NCBI GenBank assembly: GCA_958430865.1
Contig: CAUDNR010001902.1
Span: 37,823 to 73,932, forward strand
Reading direction: 5' to 3'
Length of the DNA: 36,110 bases
Source of the DNA: Entrophospora sp. SA101
Lineage: Eukaryota > Glomeromycota > Glomeromycetes > Entrophosporales > Entrophosporaceae
The notes beneath the pieces are model-generated. The model ran no database searches. It worked only from the letters and a program-made list of their open reading frames with translations, and was not told the origin of the DNA. Positions within the stretch are counted from its first letter, which is position 1. Every line of letters begins with the position of its first letter. Below, piece by piece: positions 20,137-31,389 of the stretch. A program made the position numbers and the translations under genes.

Positions 20137-22566
20137 ACTTTATAATTTTGAATTTTTTTTTAGCTTTTATATATATATATATATATATATATGTAATATT
20201 AAATTTTTTGTTTTGTAAATTTTATGAAATATAGGTAACGATGAATGTATAATAATTTTAACTTTTATATGTATTTCTATTTTATTGAATATATTATTTT
20301 TTTTAGAAATACAGTATATATATTTTTGATTTTAAATAAATTATTATTTAACAGAAAAAATTTTATCGATTATGTTTTCCATAATGAGATAACACTAGAC
20401 AAAAATATTGGAATAATGTCACAAGAAAAATTTTTGGAATTCAAATTACTCAGAATTTGTTAACCGCAAACATCAAACTCAAAAAAAGAACGAGCCTGCT
20501 GCCTGGTTGACAGCGAAGGCTGTTAATATTCCCTAGTTTCTTTTGCATGTATTGAAAAATAGTTAAAAAGTATGTTATAACTTGCTTTACACCCTTTGTA
20601 TACTTTAACCGAGTTAATATTAAGGTTGTTCAAATTTCGATCTTATTACAAATTATTGTATGCTTTAAAGAAAGGGATCATCATTGAGTTATGGAAACAA
20701 TCGCTAATAAAACAATGGTGTATAATATCTATTCTAATGATAAAATTGGTCAGATTTTAATAGATGATTAATAATTTTTTGAAAGACTAATAAAGAAATT
20801 ATATCAAAAGACTCTGAAATCATCATCAGTTAGGACAATTAACCAAGCACTTTACGGTCTTTTGACAAGTCGCGCTTCAGAGTAGCGTGTCACGTGCCTC
20901 TTTTTTCTATTGGCGATTAATCTATCTTCTCATTGAATGATGAAAAAATGTCTATTTCATTCATTCCTAAGACGACCCTTTTCAACAGATGCATAATTGT
21001 TGATGCATATTTAAAAATAAAGCCTGATATAGGCACAAATTGGGAATGTGATTGCTACAAGAAATTGGAATATTCAATATTATATAAATAATTTATTATA
21101 ACCCACCGACAAAAGCTTCGTTATTGCTTCTCTTAGTAGCATGAAAAGAGCGGTATACTCCTTATGATGAAGGATCTTACTCATACACATGACCGATACC
21201 TCCTCCTCCAGAATCAATAGACCCTAATCAAAATATTTCATAACACGATGCGCACGTTGCAGAAGCTCCTATATTTTGATATTCTCCTTCTCTATGCCAG
21301 TGGGTAAGGCATAGCACACTCGCTATGCTTGTTAATGTTTACATTCAAATTTCACATAATTGGTAGTAATCTAATCCATGGCCATCCCATGGTATTCGAT
21401 TTGCTGGTTTGTTTCCGTGACGGCAGCAGTGGTAATCGTTTTATGTGTCCTTGAGATCCTTGTCTCTGATCATGATTCCTATATTAATAAAAAACGTCAA
21501 ATAAGTGCTAAACAACAACGTTGTCAAAAAAAAAGAAAAAGACCTAGATTTTTTGCGTGATATCATCGTGAATTTCAACAGCCATGACATGAATTCCTTT
21601 GCTGGTTTCAACCCAATTTTTAATGTTCTTCAGCTTCTTGATCGACCCAGACTCGGTTCTGGAAACGTGTAAAAACACTAATCTCCAATTTACTCTTCAA
21701 CACCAATGGGGTATGTATCTAAAATTGTGACTTCGGCTTTGACGTATTAGTATACTTTTTGAAGTAAAAATTATCCCACGTATCTGCCCTCCACTGTCCA
21801 TATGGCCTCTTCCCAGTAACTGACATGTCGAATTTTGCGCAGGACTTCTTTCGGTAACATATATAGAAAAAATAAAAAAACAATAGGGTAGCAAGGTATA
21901 GAAAAATAGCAGGGCTAAAATAATTCTTGCCTTAAATGAGAAATCCTCCTTCAGAATTTTGATTTTTTATTGGTTGTAAATTTGTAAAATTGACAACAGT
22001 TAATTACTATATATTAATTTTCAGTAAAGGTTCTGGAACAGGAGGCTCTAAGGTATTTAATGTTAAAGACCAATATTAAAATTGTAAAAATTTTCACTCT
22101 AAACTTTTATTTACCTTGTTGTGATTTAATTGATACTTATTTGATGATGTGTTATAATTGAACTCATCAAAATCATAATCATCATTTTGTGATGGATTTA
22201 ATTCACCTAATTATAATTCTATTTGATCAGTCTTTATAATCTGAAGATGATAATAAATCAATTTTATCTATGAGATAATCTAAATAATGATGACATAAAG
22301 CCCAAAAAACTCATTATGATATCCATGTCCATATATTAGAACCTTCCATAAACACGTGATTGATCATTTCTACATTAATGTTGCATCACAAAATATATTG
22401 GGGTTTGGAAGACTTTTGTACAATAGATATCCTGTAAGCAAAGTTCCTATTTTCATAACTTCATCTAATACAAAAAACTTATGACTAGATGAAGATGCTG
22501 AATTAGACCAATTTTAAAAGCTCAATAAGGAAAAGAGCTGTTTGTTTTAATATATTTTTTAGTTTC
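20137..22566. other. Gene-poor region with coding-like scraps
   Basis: There is a (TA)n microsatellite at 20169-20192. Short frames are present. One at 21378-21560 has a single hydrophobic helix (WFVSVTAAVVIVLCVLEILV) and a basic tail, preceded by a Pro-rich broken frame (PPPPESIDPNQNIS near 21200). A minus-strand scrap LNPSQNDDYDFDEFNYN occurs near 22170. None joins into a gene I can defend. These are probably relics. Confidence 0.4.
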
Positions 22567-22740
22567 TTAGTGTTTCATAAAATCATTATGTCTTTGACTA
22601 TCAATAGATATTACATCACGCTTCGATTTTCTGGATTGTAATTTTACCACAATAAGTTCCAAACAAGCCAACTTGAAATTTAATATTATTTTTCTCTTAT
22701 CAATATTAAAAACAAATTGCAATCCAATAAGTTCAGTCAT
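22567..22740 (-). CDS. Small hypothetical ORF, 57 residues
   Basis: A minus-strand frame starts MTELIGLQFVFNIDKRK and ends RHNDFMKH. It has mixed, protein-like composition and a basic middle (KLQSRKSKRD). It shows no recognised domain and lies in a decayed region, so it may be a fragment of a former gene. Confidence 0.2.
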   Translation of the reverse strand: MTELIGLQFVFNIDKRKIILNFKLACLELIVVKLQSRKSKRDVISIDSQRHNDFMKH

Positions 22741-24475
22741 GTAGAATTTTTTTGGAAAGAGAATTGATTTGATGATTTTGATAATAAAACTAATAAAATA
22801 ATATTATTTAAATAAATATTTTGATACAAAATTTTTAGTCGGGCTTCCAAATTTTAGTAGCAATCAAGATATTCTCGAAAAAACTGAATTGATAATGTTT
22901 GTTTTCAGGGCTAAGCCAAATTTGCATAAAGTGACAACCTTGACTAATACTAAACATGCTATCCTATTTAAAGGGTTCAAATAATTTCAGCGGATTTGAT
23001 GTCATTTTAAGAACAAGCTGAAAAGAAAAAGATAAACCTTTATCTGACGTATACTCAATTCATGCTATATAGAAGCTATTAAAAAGTATAAACCATGAGT
23101 CAAATAATAGTTTCCTTCATTAAGGCATTGGTTAAAAAATTTTTCTAAGGCTTCCTCTTTTTTTATATAAATTTATCGATTTCTTCTAACGGTACAAGAC
23201 GATAATTGTGAATTCTGATAATAATAATAACTCGCCTCGCGAAAATCCGAGTTGATATTTCCATCCACTTACTGAATAGGATAAATAAAATTTACAGGTC
23301 AGGCCTATATGGATAGTTCTTGTGCCAACAACCAAATTTGTTTTCCTTTTGCCATGCGATTAGTGGTGTAAAGTTATTAAAAAAAATCTTTTTGTTAACT
23401 TTTAAATGTAAGGTGCTACCTTCAATGCAATAATAATAAGGTTCTATTTATATTTCCAGTTATTAGATTTCATGCAGACTCTTTATACTTTCACATTTCT
23501 CAAGGAATCAATCAACGACATCTGATAAAAACTTACCATTATTAAAGTTTGTTTTGGGGCTCAGATATTAAAATATTACAATCGTTCTAACTCTTCCTTT
23601 CTCTAAAGGAATCAAAGGTCAAAATTATGAGCGGATGGGGCTCTGAATTTATTGGAATCATCGCATTGGGTTTTCTGTTCAGGTCTTTGTGCTAAATTTT
23701 CACCATCTCTGGAATAAGTTAACAATCTTTGTAGTTAACTTATTTTCCTAAATCCTCTATTCCTTTAAACAATTTTTAATATTATGAGTTCGTTATCATT
23801 TAATAATCTTCACACTTCCAATTGCTTCTGCAAGCAAAGTAGTCTTTACATAGCAGGAAAGATAATTACAAATCTTTTTTCTTGAATAAAATTTATATTT
23901 TTTTGGCGTATGAATGCTTTCAAAAATTGGCAAAATGGTTATAGGTATAGGTCGTTGAACATATCCTTGACTCAAAGTTACAAATTAAAAGGTAGACGGA
24001 TTATTGGTGTTTCATTTTGCTGCTAGAGATCCTGCCGCCATGAGGATAACAAAAGAGGAACTTACAATAATAATGGAAAGGATAACAACTCGATCTGTTT
24101 GGTTTAATATGGTTTTTAAGAAATCTTCATCAAAATCCAATAATAATGGTAGTAAAAAAAATTGGATAATTTTTCTAGTAGAATTTTTTGTCAAACAGTT
24201 CAAACAATGAGGCTCACTATGAGTTGATTAAACTTTATTATTCATATTATAATGTTTTTTTTGGCAGCCTAATACTAAGACCTGATAATTGTATGGTCCT
24301 GCTAATAGGAATTTAAATATCATGTGATCCACATTAAAAGTTTTGTCTGGTTTTGTTACGGTACATACTCATATAATCTACATTGTTCCTAATTTCAACA
24401 TTAATGGTGATTAATAATTGCATATATATATATATTCCAATTAAGTTTTATTTAACAATAAAACATATTTACTAG
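22741..24475. other. Gene-poor region
   Basis: There is no intact gene. A minus-strand scrap ALEKFFNQCLNEGNYYLTHG lies near 23090-23150. At 24004-24210 both strands are open; neither frame has recognisable features. The (TA)n run is at 24423-24435. Confidence 0.4.
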
Positions 24476-24574
24476 TTGTCAGAAACAGAAGTTATTGGAT
24501 TAGTTCAATCATCCATTTCAAATATTTTGGCTATTCCTTATCCAGATTATTCTCATTATAAAAAAATTAAATAA
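24476..24574 (+). other. Possible orphan terminal exon
   Basis: After an acceptor-like TTTACTAG there is a clean frame beginning LSETEVIGLVQSSISNIL and ending PDYSHYKKIK with TAA at 24572-24574. The composition is protein-like. No upstream exon could be joined convincingly; the frame at 24004-24210 is a candidate. It would converge on the phosphatidylserine synthase gene. Confidence 0.25.
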
Positions 24575-24690
24575 TATTTTATTTATAAAAATATTATATA
24601 CATTGTGACAATAGTAACAATCTCACAAATTGCTTTTGATAAATTTTTACAATTAAAAAAAAGATTCTTTTTTTCCTTTCAAATATTAAA

Positions 24691-25669
24691 TCAAGGTTTT
24701 GGTATTTTCAAAGTTTTACTAACCATGGCGATGCCACTAAAAATAAATAGCAAAACAAATGGATGAAATTCCAAAAAATCAAATGATAAAATGGATGACA
24801 ATGACAATGACATTGGTGATGATGATGGCGGTGGTGATAACGGTGATAATAAAGTTGATAATAAATTGACCGTTCCGCCAGGTAATCTATCGCCAATTCT
24901 TTCTTCTGAAGTCAGATAAGCAATTAATGCCACAAGAAATAATGTTGTAGGAATGGGAGTGCCCTCGAAGTAACGTACTTTTCCAGAACCTTTGTCTTTT
25001 GGCAATGATGCAACGGTTGCATTATAACGTGCTAATCTAGCTATTCCACAACATATAAAAACTGATAAGAGTATTGTATCAAGAAATGTACGCATTCCAA
25101 CTGCATATGCACAAACTGCTGGAGCAACACCAAATGATACCTATTATAAATAAACATTTATTCAAATGTTAATAAATATTACATGTAAATTTTTTTTTAA
25201 AAAAAGAAATTATATAATTGTTTACCAAATCTGCTAATGAATCTAATTCTTGACCTAAAATACTAGCAGTTTTTCTCCATCTTGCTACTTTTCCATCAAA
25301 TAAATCAAGCATCATGCCTAAAGGCATTAACATCATACTTAACCATAAATAACTTTGATCATTGGTTATAGCATATCGTATACTTGAGAAAATCGAACAT
25401 GATCCACATAAACCATTACCAAAAGTAATAAAATCTGCTAAATGAAAATTTCTAAAAGAAAAAAAAACTTTTTTTGTTAATCGAATTCAATATATTTGTG
25501 ATTGGGATTGATTCTTTTGCTTTAAAACATACCGAACTAAAGAAAAATGTTCATAGTTTTCGTAACTTTTTAATGTAAACCCAGCACTATCACTATCAAC
25601 ATCTACTTTTTCTTGGTCTTTATTTTTCTTTTCTGAATAATTACGTTTATGTGTTCCTTTATCATCCAT
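24691..25669 (-). CDS. CHO1: CDP-diacylglycerol-serine O-phosphatidyltransferase (PS synthase)
   Basis: Makes phosphatidylserine from CDP-diacylglycerol and serine in the endoplasmic reticulum membrane. Three exons on the minus strand: 25669-25533, 25451-25226 and 25140-24691, with matching phases, give about 270 residues. Exon 1 is a hydrophilic N-terminus ending YEHFSLVR. Exon 2 begins NFHLADFITFGNG and carries the CDP-alcohol phosphatidyltransferase motif DG..AR........G...D...D (DGKVARWRK...GQELDSLAD), complete. Exon 3 continues VSFGVAPAVCAYAVGM, CGIARLARYN, YFEGTPIPTTLFLVAL and ends AMVSKTLKIPKP, all typical of fungal Cho1. A Ser/Pro-rich insertion (LSPLSPPPSSSP) lies in the C-terminal part. 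The ATG at 25669 is chosen because it gives a normal length; an upstream in-frame ATG (25810) would add 47 residues. Confidence 0.9.
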
Positions 25670-26545
25670 TTCATCTATTATGTATGTAGCAATAAATAAC
25701 CTATCATTATCATGTAGTCGATTATAAAAAAAATTTTGATTTTTATAGTCACACTGAATTAGTATTTCGCACTTATGACGTCTCGATGCATCAATGATAA
25801 CACAATGCATAAAAATACAAAAATGGAAAATGCCAAGGTAGGTTATCTAATTAAAAATCACATGATTGAATCAATACCTCCCCTGAACAATACAATATTA
25901 GTAGTAGTAGTGTTATTAATAGCTACAGCAGTAGACATGTCGATCCCGTGAAATTACGGATGACTGTTATATACGTAGTCACTCACAGGACATTCCCGCA
26001 GATATATAAATAGTAATAGGGGATCGGGAACTGCATCATAGTAATAGTAATAGTAATAGTAATAGTAAATTTTTACAAATCAAATGATTTCTTATCCCCA
26101 TTTAATACCCTTGCTGTGTAGCAACCACCGCCAAATTTGATATATAACTTCTTTATCACACCATATGTATCTGCTTTAAGAAAATTTTTAAAGCAAGTTG
26201 TCAATAAAACCGAAAATAATCTGACCCTCAAATCCAAATTTTGCCTTATATTCATATACGTAAAATTTTTTTAACGCGTCCAATTGCAAGTATAAGTAGA
26301 AATAAATGTCCAAATATTACATTATTTACAGATTTTTGATCATTTAAGTATGTCTTTTATAGTAAAATCATTTATTTAAAAGTAAATATGATAAATAAAT
26401 AAATATTAAAAGCTATATACCTGTGTAAATAATGATTAGAACAATAAACAACAACAATAATGATTAAATTTATCTCTGACTTTATTTATTTATTTATCAT
26501 AGTAATGTTATTAAATATAAGTTAAAATAAAAGAGAAATTTATAT
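25670..26545. promoter_or_regulatory. Upstream region of CHO1, with repeat
   Basis: Contains the presumed CHO1 promoter near its left edge. Farther out are a (TAGTAA)n microsatellite at 26038-26068 and a short minus frame (26073-26255) of unknown meaning. No other gene was found. Confidence 0.35.
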
Positions 26546-26800
26546 AAACTATTAATGTTTGATAAAACGTTCGTTATAATATTTTTCAAGCTTCATATAT
26601 CTTGTCCTTAACGCTTTTACAAATTATTAAATAATTGTTAAAACATTCGTTAGTATATTTTGCAATCTTCAGAGATCTTGTCCTTAAAGCTTACTCCGAT
26701 CACTTTCTATACAAACTATTGAATAATTGATAAAACGTTCGTTAGAATATTTTGTTCATAAATCTTGTCCTTAACGCTTACTTCGATCAATCCTATCTTA
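26546..26800 (-). repeat. Inverted copies of the 27.4-28.2 kb repeat family
   Basis: Three divergent units with the motif ACGTTCGTTA...TCTTGTCCTTAA on the plus strand. On the minus strand they read GATCGAAGTAAGCGTTAA, AAGATYTATGAA and AACGTTTTATCAATTATT, the same order as the tandem units at 27.4-28.2 kb. They are therefore an inverted and older part of the same family. Confidence 0.8.
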
Positions 26801-26989
26801 ATCATTATTATCATCCTCAAAAAACAATGATTCGTTGTCGTCATTGCTACTAATTATAATATTATTGATTGACGGATCTTCATATATTACAAAATGTAAC
26901 CAATCAAATCAATTAGCAAATTTTTATTTTTAATTTCTTATGTTTCCTTTTAACTAAATAAAATAAATAATAAAAATTAACAAAAAGAG

Positions 26990-27260
26990 GAGTCATGTCA
27001 CGAAGGGTCAATACACCCAACATGGGCCACTCACGTGAGTTCCATCCTCAGCCACGCGGGACTTTACAGCCAGTCCAAAGTGAGGCATACACCTGAGGGA
27101 GCCGGACACAGGTTGTCCATAATGGGTACTTCATCATTGCATGACTTTTCTCCGGACGATTAGTAATTATTGATCCCATTGTATAACTTATATACCAACT
27201 TTTTTCGAGTTGTGTCAAAATATGGGATACCAACCAGTTTACAACATTTCATTGGATAAA
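26990..27260. repeat. GC-richer block with 12-bp palindrome
   Basis: Composition here is clearly higher in G+C than the surroundings. It includes the perfect palindrome ACTCACGTGAGT at 27029-27040 (CACGTG core). A 61-codon minus frame (27048-27233) lacks any recognised domain, and similar frame remnants continue to its left past a stop. It is bracketed by oppositely oriented copies of the adjacent repeat family. I suspect a dispersed repeat unit, but no terminal structure is visible. Confidence 0.45.
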
Positions 27261-27379
27261 TTTTATTCAATTGTGTAATCTAAAAAAAATAGAAAAAGTA
27301 GACTGTTAAATACAAGATGTATGACGACATACGAAGCTTCCAAAGCAAGTTTGTAAAATATACTGATGAACGTTTATCA

Positions 27380-28215
27380 ATTATTGAACAGCTTGTATCG
27401 AAATAAGTGTTAAAAGTCAAGATCTATGAATCTATTTGTAAAATAGATTTAATGAGCGCGTTATCAATTATTCAAATAATTATATAGGCGGGCTTGGTTG
27501 AAGTAAGTGTTAAAGTCAAGATCTACTTGCAAATCAAGTTTCCAAAACGAATGTTTATTATTATAGGCGGGTTTGATCAAAGTAAGTCTTAAAGTCGAGA
27601 TCTATGAAGCTGTTTGTAAAATGTATTTAATTAACGTTTTATTATTATCAATTATTCAATAATTATATAGGTGGGTTTGATCGAAGTAAGTATTAAAGTA
27701 GTCGAGATATATGAAGCTATTTGTAAAATATATTTATCAACGTTTTATTATTATCAATTATTCAAATAATTATATAGGCGGGTTTGATCGAGGCAAGTGT
27801 CAAAGTCAAGATCTATGAAGTTTGCAAAACGAATGTTTATCAATTATTCAATAATTATATAGGCGGGTTTGATCAAAGTAAGTATTAAAGTAGTCAAGAT
27901 CTACGAAGCTGTTTGTAAAAAATATATTTATCAACGTTTTATTATAATCAATTATTCAAATAATTATATAGATGGGTTTGATCAGAGTAAATGTTAGTCA
28001 AGATCTATGAAGTTTGCAAAACGAATGTTTATCAATTATTCAACAATCATATAGGCGGGTTTGATAGAAGTAAGTATTAAAGTAGTTGAGATCTACGAAG
28101 CTGTTTGTAAAAAATATATTTATCAACGTTTTATTATTATCAATTATTCAAATAATTATATAGACGGGTTTGATCGAAGTAAATGTTAGTCAAGTTCTAT
28201 GAAGTTTGCAAAACG
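27380..28215 (+). repeat. Dimeric tandem repeat (about 108 + 84 bp)
   Basis: Units begin at GGCGGGTTTGATC-like anchors at 27487, 27566, 27670, 27777, 27862, 27971, 28054 and 28163. Spacings from 27670 are 107, 85, 109, 83 and 109 bp: long and short units alternate, giving a higher-order repeat of about 192 bp. The long unit contains GTAGTYGAGATCTAYGAAGC and AACGTTTTATTATTATCAAT; the short unit lacks part of this and instead reads GTCAAGATCTATGAAGTTTG. No coding frame runs through it. Confidence 0.9.
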
Positions 28216-28290
28216 AATGACCAATAAAAAGTTATGGGACTAAGTGACTTGCACTATATAAGGTTATGTCGAGAGATATAGTCAAGAGAA
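28216..28290 (+). promoter_or_regulatory. Possible core promoter at repeat edge
   Basis: Directly after the last tandem unit are CCAAT at 28221 and TATATAAG at 28255-28262, about 30 bp apart, followed by a purine-rich stretch. The arrangement is promoter-like, but no gene follows for 850 bases, so any transcript would be non-coding or derived from a mobile element. Confidence 0.25.
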
Positions 28291-29144
28291 GAATTAGAAA
28301 GAGAGTTGTTATTCAACCAAGTCGAAAACCAACCCTTTAAATACATCTTCGAGTAGCACAATTTAATTTATTAGACTATTTTGAAGGTTTGTCGCATGCT
28401 TTCTTCCAACTTCTTAAATTTGTCGAATATTTTTATTAACTCTCATAATAATATAAATAATTCATTTATTTTTACGTTATCCAAGTAACAAAAGATCATG
28501 GCTAATATAAGGTTTGACCCAACGCTGTGGTTGTGGAAACCGATCCAAATTTTTGTAATACGTTTTTCAATGATCTTTAACAAACATTGCGTTTTTAAAT
28601 AGTAGACCTATAGATAGGGTTGACCCAGCTATGGCAAAGCTTATAGTTTTGGGTCCTACTACTATGTTGTTGGTTGAAAGTTACACGAAAAATTGACTCG
28701 TGTCAAATTTAAGACCAATTATTTTTGATAAACTTCATTGCCAAGTGGATTGATGTATAATTGGAGACCCAGTCTAATAACAATTAATAATACATCTTAA
28801 AGTGTTAATAAATTAATGAAGAGAGTAACAAAACATCCCTTGTGACGGTTCATTATATATTTAACATATTTTTCTGGGTATAGTGGTGCAACCAAGTATC
28901 AATTTCCCACTCATCCTTGATGAGATTATCGGTTCCAATACCGTCATCATTTAATTACTACCACCATTACTTCCATAACTTCCAATAATTATAATTATTA
29001 ATATTGACACTACTACCACTTTTACCGACAAATTTTTCTAAAATCAAAAAATAGCACATGCACTAATTCTAAATTAGTATGATTTTCATTAATCATTCAA
29101 TTTGATCTTTGATAAAAAAAAGATTTGTTTTATGGTAATATAAC
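28291..29144. other. Intergenic upstream of the PPR gene
   Basis: No gene. Two related segments are present: GGTTTGACCCAACGCTGTGG near 28510 and GGTTGACCCAGCTATGGCAA near 28617. They share a GGTTKGACCCA core and are probably repeat debris. The PPR promoter should be near the right edge. Confidence 0.4.
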
Positions 29145-30990
29145 ATGTCGTTAACAAAAATTTCTAGAAATTTAATATTAATAAATCGTAATAAGCCAAC
29201 AAAGCTCTTGTTAAATGATAATATAGTAGCTCCACATTTACTGCTACCAAATATAATAAAATATTCAACTTTATCAATAAATATCTACTCTAATAATCAT
29301 CAACAGCAAAACTATAGAAAAGCCATTTCAACACGCGTCCGTCAATTTGTTACTAGTATTGTTGATGATAGTAGTAGTAGTTTGGAAACTGACGCAGAAG
29401 AAAAGTATCAAGAATTAAAACGAAAAATTAGTGAACTTGACCAGACAAAAATTAATTATTTGGCAGCAAATGAAGAATGCGACAAACTCAAAAATAGTGA
29501 GGATTGGAGTAGATTAGTGGTGGAATTTGTTGATGAAAATAAAATTACAATAGCACTTAAACTATTTGACAAGGTATAAAATAATATTTTCCTATTATTA
29601 ATATTAATTAATGTTGTCATGATTATTATTAATGAATTTATCTTCGAAATAGATGAAATCATTATCATTGTTTCCTAACCAAGAAGCATTCACTGCAATG
29701 TTGAGAGGTTTAAGTGAAGAAAACGTTTCGGCAAACCCCGTAAGACATTTAAGAAAAATTATTGATTTGATGAATGCAAAAAGCAAAACAAATCCTGAAT
29801 ATAGACTTGAAACTGAGCATCTAAATTACCTATTAAAAACTTGTCAAAATTTTGGCAATCTTAGTGCTGCATATAGTTCTTACGAAAAATACGTAAAAAA
29901 TGGAATTGTGAAACCAGACAAATCAACTTATTTATGCTTATTGGCAACAAGTATTAAACCTGCTTCAAGTGATCCAAGATTAGCTCAAAAAATAGCAAAT
30001 GATATATGGGATAGTTTGGATAAAAGCATGGATGTGCAAAATAATGATAATAACTCTGTACCTATTGATGACGAATTGGTTTGTAATATACTTGCAACAT
30101 ACAAAAGTAATCATCATTTAAAAGATGCGTTTAGTATTATTGATTATACATATGGAATTGGTAAATATCAATCATCATCATCAGCTTTAAATTTACCAAT
30201 TACACAGGATTCTTTAAATACTATTATTAATATGTGCATTGAAGGAAGAAGATATATCTTGGGGTTAAAATACTATAACCAGATCATTGAAAAATATCCA
30301 AACATAGAACCTGATATTAGTGCTTACAATGGTTTAATGTCTCTGTACAATTCAACATATCAATACAATAAAATTTTAGAATTATTTAATGATAAAATAA
30401 AAGATACAGAGATAAAACCAAATAGAGAAACATTCAAAGCAGTGTTGATGGCATGCCATAATCTTCATAGTTTAGATGGTGTAAAATATTTCATTGAAAA
30501 CTACTCGGAAATAGGAATTGATTTCAAAGAAATAGATATAATAGAATTGATGAAGTCATCTATTAAGCGAGCCAGAATTAATGGAAATCCTGATGATATT
30601 ATTTGGTTACTGAATAAATTAGATGAGGCAGATCCTGTCAATGTCCAAAATAAACAACTCCCCCAACTTAAAAACATGAATAAACCTTTATACCTAACTA
30701 TCATTAATCTTGCTTACGATATTGTATTAAAGGCAGAGAACTTGTCAGAAGATAAAAAAATTCAATGGCAAAAAGACAAAAGGTTTTTTGAAGAAAAATA
30801 TGCAGAGGTTTCTGATAAACTTGAAAAAATATTACAAGACCAAATGATAAATAATATTAAAACTCCTACAAAATCTCTACTAGACAATAAACTAAAACAA
30901 ATGCCTGTGTCAGCACCACCTTCATCACAAAGACAATTCAATGCAAAATATAATGAACAGTTTGGAAATCATTATAACCACCAAATATGA
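29145..30990 (+). CDS. Mitochondrial-type pentatricopeptide repeat (PPR) protein
   Basis: Two exons, 29145-29573 and 29653-30990, join in phase 0 (LFDK|MKSLSLFPN) to give 588 residues. The N-terminus is basic and hydroxylated without acidic residues for about 20 residues (SLTKISRNLILINRNKPTK), consistent with a mitochondrial presequence. Helical-pair repeats are visible: ALKLFDKMKSLSLFPNQEAF, AYSSYEKYVKNGIVKPDKST, YYNQIIEKYPNIEPDISAYN and ELFNDKIKDTEIKPNRETFK. All carry the PPR pattern of 35 residues ending in ...xPDxxTY. Such proteins bind organelle RNA and act in mitochondrial RNA processing, stability or ribosome assembly. The specific fungal orthologue is not clear. The C-terminus is Lys/Gln/Asn-rich and ends at TGA 30988-30990. 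Confidence 0.85.
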
Positions 30991-31389
30991 ATTATGATCC
31001 CACAAGCATACAATAATGGAGGATATAGTTCAACATCTACACCACCACCCATCAAAACCATCATCATCTTAACAATAATCCATCTCATTATCCCTCTCCA
31101 CAATAATACATCATATAATGATAGAGGATATATTGAATCTCTTGCTTCTTCTTCACCATCTCAGCAACAACAATACAAACAACAACAACATCTTCTTCCA
31201 ACTCCAAAAATTCATCATCCATCACCACAACAACAATATTATAATAAAAATGGTGGATATTATGGACCATCAGGCATGAGCTATAGCTCACCTGTACATA
31301 GTAATGAAGGACATAGACCATCACATCAACAATATTACAATAATAAAAGACCCAGCAATTATCAAAAACTGACTCATGTCCAGTTATAA
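30991..31389 (+). other. In-frame Q/N/P-rich continuation after the PPR stop
   Basis: The frame of the PPR exon stays open for another 130 codons after its TGA. It is rich in Gln, Asn, Tyr, Ser and Pro (YNNGGYSSTSTPPP; SSSPSQQQQYKQQQH; SNEGHRPSHQQYYNNKRPS) like the tail before the stop. A middle stretch (TIIILTIIHLIIPL) is more sensible in another frame (NHHHLNNNPSHYPSP), so small indels have probably occurred. Likely a decaying former C-terminal extension. Confidence 0.5.

Noticed and set aside
20830..20910. Possible tRNA-like or Pol III element near TCGCGCTTCAG...TCACGTG
   Set aside because: I could not fold a cloverleaf or place A- and B-boxes at proper spacing.
27048..27233. 61-codon minus-strand frame in the GC-rich block
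   Set aside because: It has no domain and continues through a stop in the same frame; it is more likely a by-product of the repeat's composition.
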